DNA of 64,000 bases from Erysipelotrichaceae bacterium. GTDB lineage: Bacteria; Bacillota_I; Bacilli_A; Erysipelotrichales; Coprobacillaceae. How positions within the stretch are numbered: the first letter of the stretch is position 1; each line of letters starts with the position of its first letter. Below are positions 44,942 to 53,545 of this stretch, one piece after another. The position numbers and the translations under genes are program-made. The notes under the pieces were generated by a model. The model searched no databases, was not told where the DNA came from, and saw only the letters and a program-made list of their open reading frames with translations. The DNA lies in the NCBI GenBank assembly GCA_018365815.1, contig JAGZJH010000008.1:11559-75558 (forward strand), read 5' to 3'.

Positions 44942-44963
44942 TAGGGTAACACTTTGTTACCCT
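44942..44963. repeat. Perfect inverted repeat between topA and trmFO
   Basis: AGGGTAAC and GTTACCCT form an 8-bp stem around ACTTT, overlapping the topA stop codon. No good U-tract follows on either strand, so it may be a weak attenuator or an RNA-stability element. Confidence 0.5.
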
Positions 44964-47049
44964 ACTTAATAATTGTTTTACATTTTGGATAATTACTACA
45001 TGCTTTAAACTCTCCAAAACGTCCTTTTTTCAAAACAACTTGCCCGCCACAATTTGGACACACTTCACCATCTACAATAACAGGCTCTTGTTTTGTACTC
45101 CCTTTTTCTTTTTTCTTGATATATTTACATTCAGGATAATTGCTGCATGCTTCAAATTTTCCATAGCGTCCCATTTTATAAATCATTGGGCTACCACATT
45201 CTGGACAAAGTTCACCAGTTTGCTCAACTTGTGTTTCATCTTTTTTTATGTATTTACATGATGGAAAATTACTACATGCAACAAATGTTCCATAGCGTCC
45301 TTTTCTTTCTACTAAATCATGACCGCACTCTGGACAAAGCTCACCTGTTTTTTTAGCCTCTACTTGTTCCATATTTTCATAAGCATTTTCTAAAAGTGGA
45401 TCAAAAATATCAACAAAACTTTGTAAAGCATCAACATAACTGTCTTTACCTTCCGCGATTTCATCTAACTCTTTTTCCATTTCAGCAGTATAAACAACAT
45501 TAATAATGCTATCAAAGAATTTAGTCAATTGATCGCTCGTTAAAATTCCTGATTCAGTCGGTTTAAATCGCTTATCTTCTAATTGAACGTAATCTCTTGA
45601 TGTAATTGTATCAATAATACTTGCATAAGTACTTGGACGACCAATTCCTAATTCTTCCATTGTTTTAATTAATTTCGCTTCTGAATAACGAGCTGGTGGT
45701 TTAGTAAAATGTTGTGTTTTTGTAATTTCCTTACTTTCAATTTGGGTGTTTTCTTCAAGTTCAGGTAAATAAGTATCCACTGACTGATCATAATCACCAT
45801 ACAGTCTTAAATACCCATCAAATTTAATTGTTGACCCGTTGGCTTTAAATTCATAACCGTTATTTTCTAAACTTACAGCAGTAGCATCAAATTTAGCAGG
45901 TGCCATTAATGATGAAACAGCTCTTGAATAAATTAGTTTATATAATTTATATTCATCATTTGTTAAATATTTTTTAACAGACTCCGGGAAACGCATAACA
46001 CTAGTTGGACGAATCGCTTCATGTGCATCTTGAACATTTTCTGTTTTTTTAGCCACTTTTTTTCTACCTACATATTCTTTCCCATATTTTTGTTCAATAT
46101 AAGATAGTGCATCATTGACAAATAAATCTGACAATCGAACAGAATCCGTACGCATATAAGTAATTAAACCAACTGTTTCATCTTCTAAATCAATACCTTC
46201 ATAAAGTTTTTGGGCAAATCGCATTGTTTTTTTAGCATTAAATCCTAATTTAGATGATGCTGTTTGTTGTAAAGTTGACGTAATAAAAGGGGCTTTTGAA
46301 TCTCTTTTTTTGTCAGTCTTTTTAACTTCTTTAATATTAAAAAGTGGGCTTAATTGGTTATAAATTGTTTCTGCTTCATCAACATTATGAATTTCACATT
46401 TACGATTTTTATACTTTGTTAACTCTGCTTCAAAATCAATTTTATCTTTTTCAAATTTAGCATTTATATGCCAATATTCTTTTGGCTTAAACTTTTCAAT
46501 TTCACGCTCACGTTCAACAATCAATCTTAACGCTACTGATTGAACACGTCCTGCTGATTTTGATTTAATTTTCTTTTGTAATAATTTAGATAATTTAAAT
46601 CCGATTATACGGTCTAAAACACGGCGTGTTTCCTGCGATTTAACTAAATCTTGATCTATTTTTCGAGGGTGATTTAACGCATCAATGACCGCATCTTTTG
46701 TTACCTCATTAAACACTACACGATTTTCTAAGTTTTGATCAATATTTAACACTTCCGCTAAATGCCATGAAATGGCTTCACCTTCACGATCAGGGTCGGT
46801 CGCTAAATAAACCTCATCACTATCTTTAACTATTTTTTTCAATTCACTAACAACTGATTTTTTTTCTTTACTAATGACGTATTTAGGTTCAAATTGATTT
46901 TCAATATCAACCCCTAAACCACCTTTACCACTCGTCGCTAAATCTCGTATATGTCCTTTTGAAGAAGTTACTACATAGTCCTTCCCCAAATATTTCTCTA
47001 TCGTTTTAGATTTGGAAGGCGATTCCACTATTACTAACTTTTTTCCCAT
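44962..47049 (-). CDS. topA: DNA topoisomerase I
   Basis: A 695-residue type IA topoisomerase relaxing negative supercoils. TOPRIM domain begins KKLVIVESPSKSKTIEKYLG with TDPDREGEAISWH; the nucleophilic Tyr lies in GLITYMRTDS; DAHEAIRPTS follows. The C-terminus carries three C4 zinc ribbons (CPECG...C.N.P.CKYI) with very similar sequence, the Gram-positive pattern. ATG at 47049 with GGGAGG is the true start; the longer frame has no site. Confidence 0.96.
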   Translation of the reverse strand: MGKKLVIVESPSKSKTIEKYLGKDYVVTSSKGHIRDLATSGKGGLGVDIENQFEPKYVISKEKKSVVSELKKIVKDSDEVYLATDPDREGEAISWHLAEVLNIDQNLENRVVFNEVTKDAVIDALNHPRKIDQDLVKSQETRRVLDRIIGFKLSKLLQKKIKSKSAGRVQSVALRLIVEREREIEKFKPKEYWHINAKFEKDKIDFEAELTKYKNRKCEIHNVDEAETIYNQLSPLFNIKEVKKTDKKRDSKAPFITSTLQQTASSKLGFNAKKTMRFAQKLYEGIDLEDETVGLITYMRTDSVRLSDLFVNDALSYIEQKYGKEYVGRKKVAKKTENVQDAHEAIRPTSVMRFPESVKKYLTNDEYKLYKLIYSRAVSSLMAPAKFDATAVSLENNGYEFKANGSTIKFDGYLRLYGDYDQSVDTYLPELEENTQIESKEITKTQHFTKPPARYSEAKLIKTMEELGIGRPSTYASIIDTITSRDYVQLEDKRFKPTESGILTSDQLTKFFDSIINVVYTAEMEKELDEIAEGKDSYVDALQSFVDIFDPLLENAYENMEQVEAKKTGELCPECGHDLVERKGRYGTFVACSNFPSCKYIKKDETQVEQTGELCPECGSPMIYKMGRYGKFEACSNYPECKYIKKKEKGSTKQEPVIVDGEVCPNCGGQVVLKKGRFGEFKACSNYPKCKTIIK

Positions 47050-47078
47050 ACAATCCTCCCTTTCTTTTATCCTTATCA

Positions 47079-47107
47079 TTTATTACATTTTTTTTTAAGA
47101 TTGTCAA
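47079..47107 (-). promoter_or_regulatory. Likely promoter of topA
   Basis: TTGACA (47102-47107) and, after 16 nt, TAATAA on the minus strand, inside the short dprA-topA gap. The -10 is imperfect. Confidence 0.45.
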
Positions 47108-47114
47108 CTAAAAA

Positions 47115-47861
47115 TTAAATCAATTCATTGAAATCACACAAAAGATGTGCTCCTTGTGAAATCAAATAATTACATCCATCATGATCATCTAATCGACTTG
47201 GAACACAATAGATTTCTTTTCCTTGCTCTAAGGCAAACCCAACTGAAATCATAGTTCCGCTTTTTCTTTTGGCTTCAACAACAACTAATTTTTGTGATAA
47301 TCCTGCTACAATTCTATTTCTTGCAGGAAAATATTTTCGATGTGGTTTTGTCATACCGGGATATTCACTTACGATAAGATGATCTTTTTTTATAATTTCA
47401 TAAATTAAAAAATTTCTAGACGGATAACAATAATCAATTCCACTTCCTAAAACCGCAATTGTTTTCCCTTTTTGATCAATGGCTCCAATATGACAATATG
47501 TATCAATTCCTTTAGCAAGACCACTTACAACCACCTGATTATGCTTCGCTAAAAACTTACTAATTGAAATTGCGGAATTTTTACCATATTCACTTGGATT
47601 ACGCATTCCTACCATCGCAATTGTATTTTCATTAACCAAACTTAAATCTCCATAATAAAACAACACAAAGGGAGGTTGACCAATTTCCTTTAAACAAGTA
47701 GGATAATCCTCACTCACAAGAGTAGTATATTGACATTTCATATCTTTTTTTAATTGTTTAAAATATTCATAATCAATCACTTCCTTTTGAATTAAAGCAT
47801 GATAAATCAGATCAAAATCTCCTTCATATTTTAATGCAAAATATAATAAAGTATCTTCCAT
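47115..47861 (-). CDS. dprA: DNA-processing protein DprA (short form)
   Basis: A 248-residue Rossmann-fold ssDNA-binding protein that loads RecA in transformation: AMVGMRNPSEYGKNSAISI, VVSGLAKGIDTYCHIGAI, AVLGSGIDYCYPSRN and VEAKRKSGTMISVGFALEQG. Only a short N-terminal segment (about 70 residues) precedes the Rossmann fold and the C-terminal winged-helix found in some homologues is absent, so it is minimal but the core is complete. Other competence genes are not in view. Confidence 0.9.
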   Translation of the reverse strand: MEDTLLYFALKYEGDFDLIYHALIQKEVIDYEYFKQLKKDMKCQYTTLVSEDYPTCLKEIGQPPFVLFYYGDLSLVNENTIAMVGMRNPSEYGKNSAISISKFLAKHNQVVVSGLAKGIDTYCHIGAIDQKGKTIAVLGSGIDYCYPSRNFLIYEIIKKDHLIVSEYPGMTKPHRKYFPARNRIVAGLSQKLVVVEAKRKSGTMISVGFALEQGKEIYCVPSRLDDHDGCNYLISQGAHLLCDFNELI

Positions 47862-47916
47862 TTTTTCTCACCTCTTTATTTTATACCGGCAAGTGAGTAT
47901 AAATACTTCAAAAAAA

Positions 47917-47941
47917 TAAAAAAATCACTTAAAAAGTGATT
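47917..47941 (-). terminator. Terminator after rnhB
   Basis: AATCACTT-TTT-AAGTGATT followed by a T-rich tract on the minus strand, overlapping the rnhB stop. Confidence 0.8.
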
Positions 47942-48572
47942 AAAAATCAAAAGTCATTTGTTTAAGACACATACTCTTTACTGGCTCAAATGTTTTTCGA
48001 TGAATAGGTAAAACACCATATTTTTCTAATGCTTCTTTATGTTGTTTAGTCGGATATCCCTTATGTGAAGCAAATCCATACTGTGGATACTGTTGATCAT
48101 AAGCTTTCATAATACGATCACGAGAAACTTTAGCCAAAATACTAGCAGCAGCAATACTAATTGAACGAGCATCTCCTTTAATAATTGGTAAATGATTAAA
48201 ACGTTCGTCTAACTTCATTGCATCAGTTAAGACAAAATCTGGACGAAGCAATAATTTTTCAATTCCTTCCTCCATTCCTTTTTTACTGGCTTGATAGATA
48301 TTAATTTTATCAATTATCTTTTCGTCATACACAATCACCTGATAATCAAGCGCATTTTCAATGATCACATCATAGAGCATTTCTCGTTTCTTTTCACTGA
48401 TTTTTTTAGAATCATTAATTCGTTGATCGTTAAAGTCATTAGGTAAAATAACAGTTGCAATAACTACAGGACCAGCAATAGGGCCACGCCCTGCTTCATC
48501 ACAACCGGCAATAACTTGATAACCTTGATCAATATAATACTGCTCAAACTCACGCATATTATTCATAATCAC
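47940..48572 (-). CDS. rnhB: Ribonuclease HII
   Basis: A 210-residue RNase HII removing ribonucleotides from DNA. CDEAGRGPIAGPVV holds the first catalytic acids, ILTDAM-type strand (VLTDAMKL) the next, and ASILAKVSRDRIM the GR(G)-loop partner; the C-terminus has HKGYPTKQHKEAL. GTG at 48572, 7 nt after GGGAG, is my first choice, but ATG at 48566 is possible. It overlaps rbgA by 14 bases. Confidence 0.93.
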   Translation of the reverse strand: MIMNNMREFEQYYIDQGYQVIAGCDEAGRGPIAGPVVIATVILPNDFNDQRINDSKKISEKKREMLYDVIIENALDYQVIVYDEKIIDKINIYQASKKGMEEGIEKLLLRPDFVLTDAMKLDERFNHLPIIKGDARSISIAAASILAKVSRDRIMKAYDQQYPQYGFASHKGYPTKQHKEALEKYGVLPIHRKTFEPVKSMCLKQMTFDF

Positions 48573-49422
48573 TCACACACTCCCAAGTGATTTTAGTAAT
48601 AGAAGCATCTAATAAGTCATTTAAAACAATTTCAATAACTCGATCATAATCAGTATAGCCATTTATCTTTTTTAAATGGCGACTTCTTGCAATAGTTTCA
48701 AAAGCATTTTCAATCCAATCATCTTCAAAATCATCAATTTGAAGACCATAACGTTGGTTAAGTGCATTAGGATAATTTTCTTCCAAATATTTTATCGCAT
48801 ATATAATTAATTCATCAAGCGGTAAAATGGTACTTTTAATCGACCCAATAAGTGCAATATTCCTTGCTACAAACTCATTTTCAAACTTAGGCCATAAAAC
48901 TCCTGGTGTATCAAATAATTCGAAATCATTATTGACACGAATAATTTGTTGTGCTTTAGTCACACCTGGGCGATTTCCAGTAATTGTTGCTTTACGTGAA
49001 GCTAAACGATTGATAAAAGTCGATTTACCTACATTTGGAATACCTACAACCATCGCTCTTACAGGTCTAGGCTTCAACCCACGACTGCGTTCTTTTTCCA
49101 TTTTTTCTTTTAAAGCCTCTTTACAAATCTTAATAATTTTTTGATAATCATTAAAATCTTTTAAATTGACGCTAATTGCATAATACCCATTTTGTTGATA
49201 ATAGTTTAACCACTCATTAACACGCTCACTATCTGCTAAATCTTTTTTAGTAATCACAATTAACCGAGGTTTATTTGTAATAATTTCATTAAACATTGGA
49301 TTCTTTGATGCAAAAGGTGCACGACCATCAACTAATTCAATTACAATATCAATAATCTTTAAACGCTCTGTAATTTCACGTCTTGCTTTAGCCATATGAC
49401 CTGGAAACCATTGTATGCTCAT
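48559..49422 (-). CDS. rbgA: Ribosome biogenesis GTPase RbgA (YlqF)
   Basis: A 287-residue circularly permuted GTPase for late 50S assembly. It starts MSIQWFPGHMAKARRE, then IELVDGRAPFASKNP, TKKDLAD (G4), GIPNVGKSTFINRL (G1) and LFDTPGVLWPKF (G3). ATG at 49422 is preceded by AGGAGGG. The gene ends with a C-terminal RNA-binding domain. It follows lepB with a 13-base overlap. Confidence 0.96.
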   Translation of the reverse strand: MSIQWFPGHMAKARREITERLKIIDIVIELVDGRAPFASKNPMFNEIITNKPRLIVITKKDLADSERVNEWLNYYQQNGYYAISVNLKDFNDYQKIIKICKEALKEKMEKERSRGLKPRPVRAMVVGIPNVGKSTFINRLASRKATITGNRPGVTKAQQIIRVNNDFELFDTPGVLWPKFENEFVARNIALIGSIKSTILPLDELIIYAIKYLEENYPNALNQRYGLQIDDFEDDWIENAFETIARSRHLKKINGYTDYDRVIEIVLNDLLDASITKITWECVSDYE

Positions 49423-49433
49423 TACTTTCCCTC

Positions 49434-49988
49434 CTATTCTATCCAATCAAAATGATTAAATGGATAAATTACCACTCCATCTTTTCCTAAAAAATCTTCA
49501 AAATCAAATGCCCCAAAATATCTTGAATCTTTTGAATTTAGTCGATTATCACCTAAAATAAAGTATTTTCCTTCTGGAACTACTGTCTCAAAATCTTCTG
49601 TAAATACATTAGTTCCATATTTACGTTTTGCCGCTTCAACATAATCTTTATCTAAAAAATCTTCTTCATATTTAACGCCATCGATATACAATACATCATT
49701 TTCATATTTGATTGCCTCACCTGGAAAACCAATGACACGTTTAATAATATTTTCTTGGTCTTCTTCACAATAAGCAACGACAACATCAAAACGTTTTAAT
49801 GAAGATTCTTTAAGTCCAATCACATTGATTAAAGCTAGGTCGTTATCATGGACTGTCGGATACATTGACGAACCTATAATCGAAACCGGACGAACCACTT
49901 TTGTAAAAAACAAATGTGTAACAACTACTAACACCACCAGTTCAATTAAATATACCACAATTCCTTTAACCTTTGATTTTTTATCCAT
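49434..49988 (-). CDS. lepB: Signal peptidase I
   Basis: A 184-residue membrane protease with one N-terminal anchor (about 9-29). The catalytic Ser41 is in GSSMYP and Lys83 in IIKRVIGFPGE; the conserved GDNRLNSKDSRYFG is at the C-terminal. It removes signal peptides from secreted proteins. It is the usual neighbour of rbgA and rnhB downstream of rplS; here a group II intron separates it from rplS. Confidence 0.95.
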   Translation of the reverse strand: MDKKSKVKGIVVYLIELVVLVVVTHLFFTKVVRPVSIIGSSMYPTVHDNDLALINVIGLKESSLKRFDVVVAYCEEDQENIIKRVIGFPGEAIKYENDVLYIDGVKYEEDFLDKDYVEAAKRKYGTNVFTEDFETVVPEGKYFILGDNRLNSKDSRYFGAFDFEDFLGKDGVVIYPFNHFDWIE

Positions 49989-50017
49989 ATATATACCTCT
50001 TTTACTTACCTATTCAT

Positions 50018-50046
50018 ATTATACTAAATTTTCTACTACCAAGCAA
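50018..50046 (-). promoter_or_regulatory. Sigma-A promoter of lepB, beside the intron 3' end
   Basis: TTGCTT (50041-50046), 17 nt, TATAAT (50018-50023) on the minus strand. The -35 lies about six bases from the intron 3' end, so the intron sits between the rplS terminator and this promoter and should interrupt neither. Confidence 0.7.
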
Positions 50047-50052
50047 TAAAAA

Positions 50053-50092
50053 TAGGGTAGAGGAATAAATTCAAGATTTATTGCCTCCCCCA
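50053..50092 (-). ncRNA. Intron domain VI hairpin
   Basis: A stem GGGGGAGG...AAT-AAAT-CTTG-AATTTATT...CCTCTACCC (in segments) forms domain VI immediately upstream of the 3' end. The branch-point A cannot be named with certainty. Confidence 0.5.
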
Positions 50093-50094
50093 TT

Positions 50095-50125
50095 GAACCG
50101 TACGTACGGGTCTCGTATACGGCTC
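50095..50125 (-). ncRNA. Intron domain V
   Basis: On the minus strand a 31-nt hairpin begins GAGCCGTATACGAGAC and ends GTACGTACGGTTC, containing the catalytic AGC triad and the closing pairing with GGTTC. It follows the maturase remnant directly and is the best evidence for the group II assignment. Confidence 0.8.
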
Positions 50126-50140
50126 TACATTTATATCGAT

Positions 50141-51105
50141 TTACAAACTCTTAAGATAATAATTAAGGGGATTGACTAAACCAGATCTTCCCCCTTTTCT
50201 TATTCCTAAAATTATTGGTGATAGTATACAGTTCACTACTTTTAGCCTACTTCTTCTATACCACCCTATCCTTGTGTTTGCGCATTTACCCTATCCTTGT
50301 GTTTGCGCATTTATAGATTTCTTCATCACTAAAGTTGCATCTACACGCTTTATTGAGTTTCATTAGATTTCCATAAATTGTTTTCCGTTTCTTCCACTGC
50401 TTGATAATGATACATCTTATCTTGTGGCGTAACCATTGTCCAAATTCATTTATGTAGTTCTTTATACTCCTTATCCTAAAATAGTTTATCCACCCTTTTA
50501 CTATTTGATTTACTTTTATAAATGTTATCGCTAATGGCCTTGAAACAGCTTGTTTTCTTTTAAGATATTCTTGTATCTTTGAATATAAGCGTTTCTTTCT
50601 ATCTTGGGTTGGCAAACATTTCCAATTTCCTTTGGTCTGATAAAATGTAAATCCTAAGAAATGTCATTTTGTTGGTCGAACTACTTTTGTCTTTGTTGCA
50701 CTAACTTTCAAGAATAGTTTTCTTTCTAGCCACGATGCCACTGTCTTCATTACTCGATTTGCACTCATTTCACTTTTTACGAAAATGATACAATCATCTG
50801 CATGCCTCACAAATCTTAAATTTCTTGTTTCCGATTCTTTATCAAATTTGTCTAGGTAGATATTAGATAAAATCACACTGATAGGTTTCCTTGTAGTACT
50901 TTTTCCATTGCCATATGTACACTTCTTCTTGGTCGAAATCCAAAACATGTTCACTGAATATTGGCTCATAGATTTCACTTAATACTTGAAACATCGCTTG
51001 TTGGATAACTCGGTCTACTACTGTTGGTATTCCTAATGGTCTTTGTTTCCCATTTGCTTTTGGAATATATACTCTTTTAACGCGCATTGGTCGATATTGT
51101 TTGTT
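50141..51105 (-). pseudogene. ltrA: Group II intron reverse transcriptase/maturase pseudogene
   Basis: The RT is in pieces. Piece one (about 51105-50890) reads YRPMRVKRVYIPKANGKQ and RPLGIPTVVDRVIQQ (RT1-2). The next part jumps frame and deletes RT3 and most of RT4, resuming as ISVILSNIYLDKFDKE. The catalytic box is FVRHADD instead of FVRYADD. A TGA (about 50661) precedes HFLGFTFYQTKGNWKC. The maturase domain then reads KGWINYFRIRSIKNYINEFG. A 25-bp tandem duplication (50264-50313) creates a stop after NTRIG; without it the frame continues through WYRRSRLKVVN to a TAA at 50141. Splicing from this protein is not possible; trans-acting maturase would be needed. Confidence 0.8.
50264..50313. repeat. 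Two exact tandem copies of a 25-bp unit
   Basis: 50264-50288 and 50289-50313 are identical; each starts CCCTATCCTTGTG and ends GCGCATTTA. The duplication lies in the RT C-terminus and truncates it. Confidence 0.95.
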
Positions 51106-51530
51106 CATTACATTGCTTATAGAGATTTGCACTCTATAAACGTTTCAATCCTTCAGTATTTCTTACCTACTATGACTTCATCTGACTACTTATGGTAACC
51201 CTTTTTCGACCGAAGGTACTATTACTGATTTTAAAGTCTACTAGACTTCCTCGTCCATAAGATTTCCCGGGGTAAGACATAAACCCTATTTCTTTCACAA
51301 CGTCTTGATTTATTGTCTTGGTTTTACGTTTACCTTTTGGACTTCGATTGTTTAGCAACCTTATCCACCATTTAGCCTCATCAAGTTTCTGATCGTACGC
51401 TCAAAAGAATTGTTACATCACTTCTTCCACCCATGACATCACTATCAGTGGCTTGTGGTTCACTACAATTGGCGGTAAATACCTGTGGTTGGTTTATCTC
51501 CAACTGAATTCATGCCATGCCCGGCACACT

Positions 51531-51560
51531 AAAAAAGGAGCATATTTATCATATGCTCCC
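51531..51560 (-). terminator. Intrinsic terminator of rplS, intron insertion site
   Basis: GGGAGCATATGATAAATATGCTCC on the minus strand (given as GGAGCATAT and ATATGCTCC arms with a GATAA-type loop) is followed by TTTTTTA, and the intron begins at the next base. Confidence 0.88.
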
Positions 51561-51568
51561 AATCAAAA

Positions 51569-51919
51569 TTATTTTCTAATTTCTTTAATTCTTGCAGCTT
51601 TACCAGATAATCCACGTAAATAATGTAATTTAGCTCTACGTACTTTACCAACTTTAACTACTTCAATACGATCAATAATTGGTGAATGAATTGGGAAAAT
51701 TCTTTCAACTCCTACTTGATAAGAAATTTTTCTTACTGTAAATGTTTCAGAAATTCCAGTTCCTTTACGTGCGATACAAACCCCTTCAAATAACTGAATA
51801 CGGAATTTGTCACCTTCTTTGATTTTTACATAAACTTTTAATGTATCCCCTGGTTTAAATGTAGGAACATCAGTTCTTAATTGTTTTTTAGTAATTTCTT
51901 GTACTAATTGCAAATTCAT
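51569..51919 (-). CDS. rplS: 50S ribosomal protein L19
   Basis: A 116-residue L19: MNLQLVQEITKKQLRTDVP, FKPGDTLKVYVKIKEGDK, RIQLFEGVCIARKGTG, and the basic C-terminal KLHYLRGLSGKAARIKEIR. ATG at 51919 with AGGAG 9 nt upstream is used; a GTG two codons earlier is possible. Between trmD and the intron/lepB. Confidence 0.95.
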   Translation of the reverse strand: MNLQLVQEITKKQLRTDVPTFKPGDTLKVYVKIKEGDKFRIQLFEGVCIARKGTGISETFTVRKISYQVGVERIFPIHSPIIDRIEVVKVGKVRRAKLHYLRGLSGKAARIKEIRK

Positions 51920-52000
51920 TGTCACTTTCTCCTTTTTTCAATTTTTTCTTCAAAGTTCATAAGCATTTCTTAGCGGAACTTTTGCGTCCATTACAAAGAC
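51920..52000 (-). ncRNA. Candidate L19 leader RNA
   Basis: About 80 nt between the promoter and rplS can fold with CAAAAGTTC pairing to GAACTTTG around CGCTAAGAAATGCTTAT. L19 leaders are a known Firmicute RNA family; I cannot confirm the match without a covariance search. Confidence 0.4.
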
Positions 52001-52006
52001 TTGTAA

Positions 52007-52035
52007 ATTATATCACTATTTTATTTCAAAATCAA
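52007..52035 (-). promoter_or_regulatory. Promoter of rplS inside the 3' end of trmD
   Basis: TTGATT (52030-52035), 17 nt, TATAAT (52007-52012) on the minus strand, with TG upstream of the -10. Confidence 0.7.
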
Positions 52036-52750
52036 TATTATTTTTTATTTTTTCAAGCATTTCATTTTCTTCTAAGCTAAAATGTCGCCCTTCAAGTAAA
52101 TCTGGTCTTTTTTCATAAGTTTTCTTCAAAGATTGAAATAAACGCCACTTGCGAATATTTTCATGATGTCCGCTTAATACAACTTCAGGCACAGAAATTC
52201 CATCATAAACTGCCGGACGAGTATATTGTGGAAATTCCAATAACCCATTTGAAAATGAATCATCTTCGTGAGAACTTTGGTTAATAGTCCCTTCTAATAA
52301 ACGAATAATCGCATCACTGACTACCATACTTCCTAATTCCCCACCGGTTAAAACATAATCACCAATAGAAACTTCAATATCACAAAAATCACGAATACGT
52401 TCATCATACCCTTCATAATGACCACAAATTATAATTAAATGCTTGATTTTAGCAAAGTTTCTTGCACATTGTTGATTAAATTGTTGACCGGTTGGACACA
52501 TCAACATCACTACACTATCTTCTTTTTTAATTGCTTTTAAACAATCTAACAAAGGTTGACACATCAACACCATTCCTTGTCCGCCACCATAAGGATAATC
52601 ATCAACTTTTTTATGTTTATTTAAAGCATACTCTCTAAAATCATGTATGTTGATTTCAACCAGTTTTTTTTCAATTGCCCTTGCAATAATTGAGGTATTT
52701 AAAAAACCTTCAAACATTTGTGGAAATAATGATAAAATATCAATTTTCAT
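52016..52750 (-). CDS. trmD: tRNA (guanine-N1)-methyltransferase
   Basis: A 244-residue SPOUT enzyme methylating G37 of tRNA. MKIDILSLFPQMFEGFLNTS, YPYGGGQGMVLMCQPL, IICGHYEGYDERI, the knot segment SIGDYVLTGGELGSMV and the C-terminal helical HFSLEENEMLEKI. It lies one base after rimM. Confidence 0.96.
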   Translation of the reverse strand: MKIDILSLFPQMFEGFLNTSIIARAIEKKLVEINIHDFREYALNKHKKVDDYPYGGGQGMVLMCQPLLDCLKAIKKEDSVVMLMCPTGQQFNQQCARNFAKIKHLIIICGHYEGYDERIRDFCDIEVSIGDYVLTGGELGSMVVSDAIIRLLEGTINQSSHEDDSFSNGLLEFPQYTRPAVYDGISVPEVVLSGHHENIRKWRLFQSLKKTYEKRPDLLEGRHFSLEENEMLEKIKNNIDFEIK

Positions 52751-52751
52751 A

Positions 52752-53258
52752 CTACATTCCTTCTAAAACTCTAACTACAATTTTATGATTATAAATATCT
52801 TCTTCAATGATAAATTGATTAATATAAGGAATTAACAATTTGTTTTGATTTAGTTTACTGACCTCTAAAATATCATATAAAGGATTTTCCATAATCGAAG
52901 TCACTTCCCCTATTAATTGTTCATCTTGATCATAAACCTTACACCCGATAATATCTTTATAAAAATATTCATCATCATCTAACAAATCACGATCATATAA
53001 AGCATATACTTCATAATCACGATATTTTTCTACTAAATTAATATCTTGCATATTTTCAAATGCAACTAAATCCATATTTTTATGAACTCGATGGCTAATA
53101 CACGTTAATTCAATGAAATCTCTTTTATTTTTAGTCAGATAAACAACATTTCCTTTTTTAAAACGAATATCATTAAAGGAAGAAACAGATTTAATTTTTA
53201 CTTCCCCTTTTAACCCATGAGTTCCTACAATTTTACCTATAAATAATTTATCTTCCAT
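52752..53258 (-). CDS. rimM: 16S rRNA processing protein RimM
   Basis: A 168-residue 30S maturation factor: FIGKIVGTHGLKGEVKIKS at the start (residues 6-24), RDLLDDDEYFYKDIIG and NPLYDILEVS with LLIPYINQFI, the PRC-barrel. ATG at 53258 with AGGAG upstream. It shares its transcript with trmD. Confidence 0.95.
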   Translation of the reverse strand: MEDKLFIGKIVGTHGLKGEVKIKSVSSFNDIRFKKGNVVYLTKNKRDFIELTCISHRVHKNMDLVAFENMQDINLVEKYRDYEVYALYDRDLLDDDEYFYKDIIGCKVYDQDEQLIGEVTSIMENPLYDILEVSKLNQNKLLIPYINQFIIEEDIYNHKIVVRVLEGM

Positions 53259-53270
53259 TACTTTCTCCTA

Positions 53271-53299
53271 ACAAAAATAGATGTGCTGGCACATCTATT
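53271..53299 (-). terminator. Hairpin terminator between khpA and rimM
   Basis: An 11-bp stem, AATAGATGTGC (53289-53299) with its complement at 53276-53286 on the minus strand, followed by TTTTTG. It overlaps the khpA end and likely attenuates readthrough into rimM. Confidence 0.7.
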
Positions 53300-53543
53300 C
53301 ATATGATTCAAACTTGATTGTTAATTTTTTTTCAAATAATGTCCCACTCACTGACATAAATTGCCTGATTGAATTTGCCATTGCTCCTTTTTTTCCAATC
53401 AATTTAGCAATATCACTTTGATTTGCATAGATATAAAGTACAATTTCATTTTCTTCTAGTGAAGGCATTTCTTTGACTTTTAAGTGTGCTTTATCTTCAA
53501 CAAGTTCAACACACAAATCATGCAAAATTTTAATATAATCCAC
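53295..53543 (-). CDS. khpA: KH-domain RNA-binding protein KhpA (YlqC)
   Basis: An 82-residue single-KH protein: LYIYANQSDIAKLIGKKGAM with the GKKG loop (about 48-51), then SIRQFMSVSGTLFEKKLTI. KhpA works with KhpB in RNA binding and cell-division control in Firmicutes. It lies between rpsP and rimM, its usual site. Confidence 0.93.
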   Translation of the reverse strand: MDYIKILHDLCVELVEDKAHLKVKEMPSLEENEIVLYIYANQSDIAKLIGKKGAMANSIRQFMSVSGTLFEKKLTIKFESYE

Positions 53544-53545
53544 GA

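Larger units (their letters stand above)
50052..51529 (-). mobile_element. Degenerate group IIC intron behind the rplS terminator
   Basis: The RNA strand begins GTGTG at 51529, the usual group II 5' end, and ends near 50052. It contains maturase remnants, a domain V of 31 nt and a domain VI hairpin. The 5' edge lies right after the T-run of the rplS terminator, which is the known insertion preference of group IIC introns. At about 1.48 kb it is shorter than typical complete members, because part of the 5' region and the RT gene has been deleted. The edges are by eye; the 3' end may be off by one or two bases. Confidence 0.8.

Noticed and set aside
51170..51358. 62-residue minus-strand frame in the intron
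   Set aside because: It shows no RT or maturase similarity and lies in the structured 5' RNA part of the group II intron.
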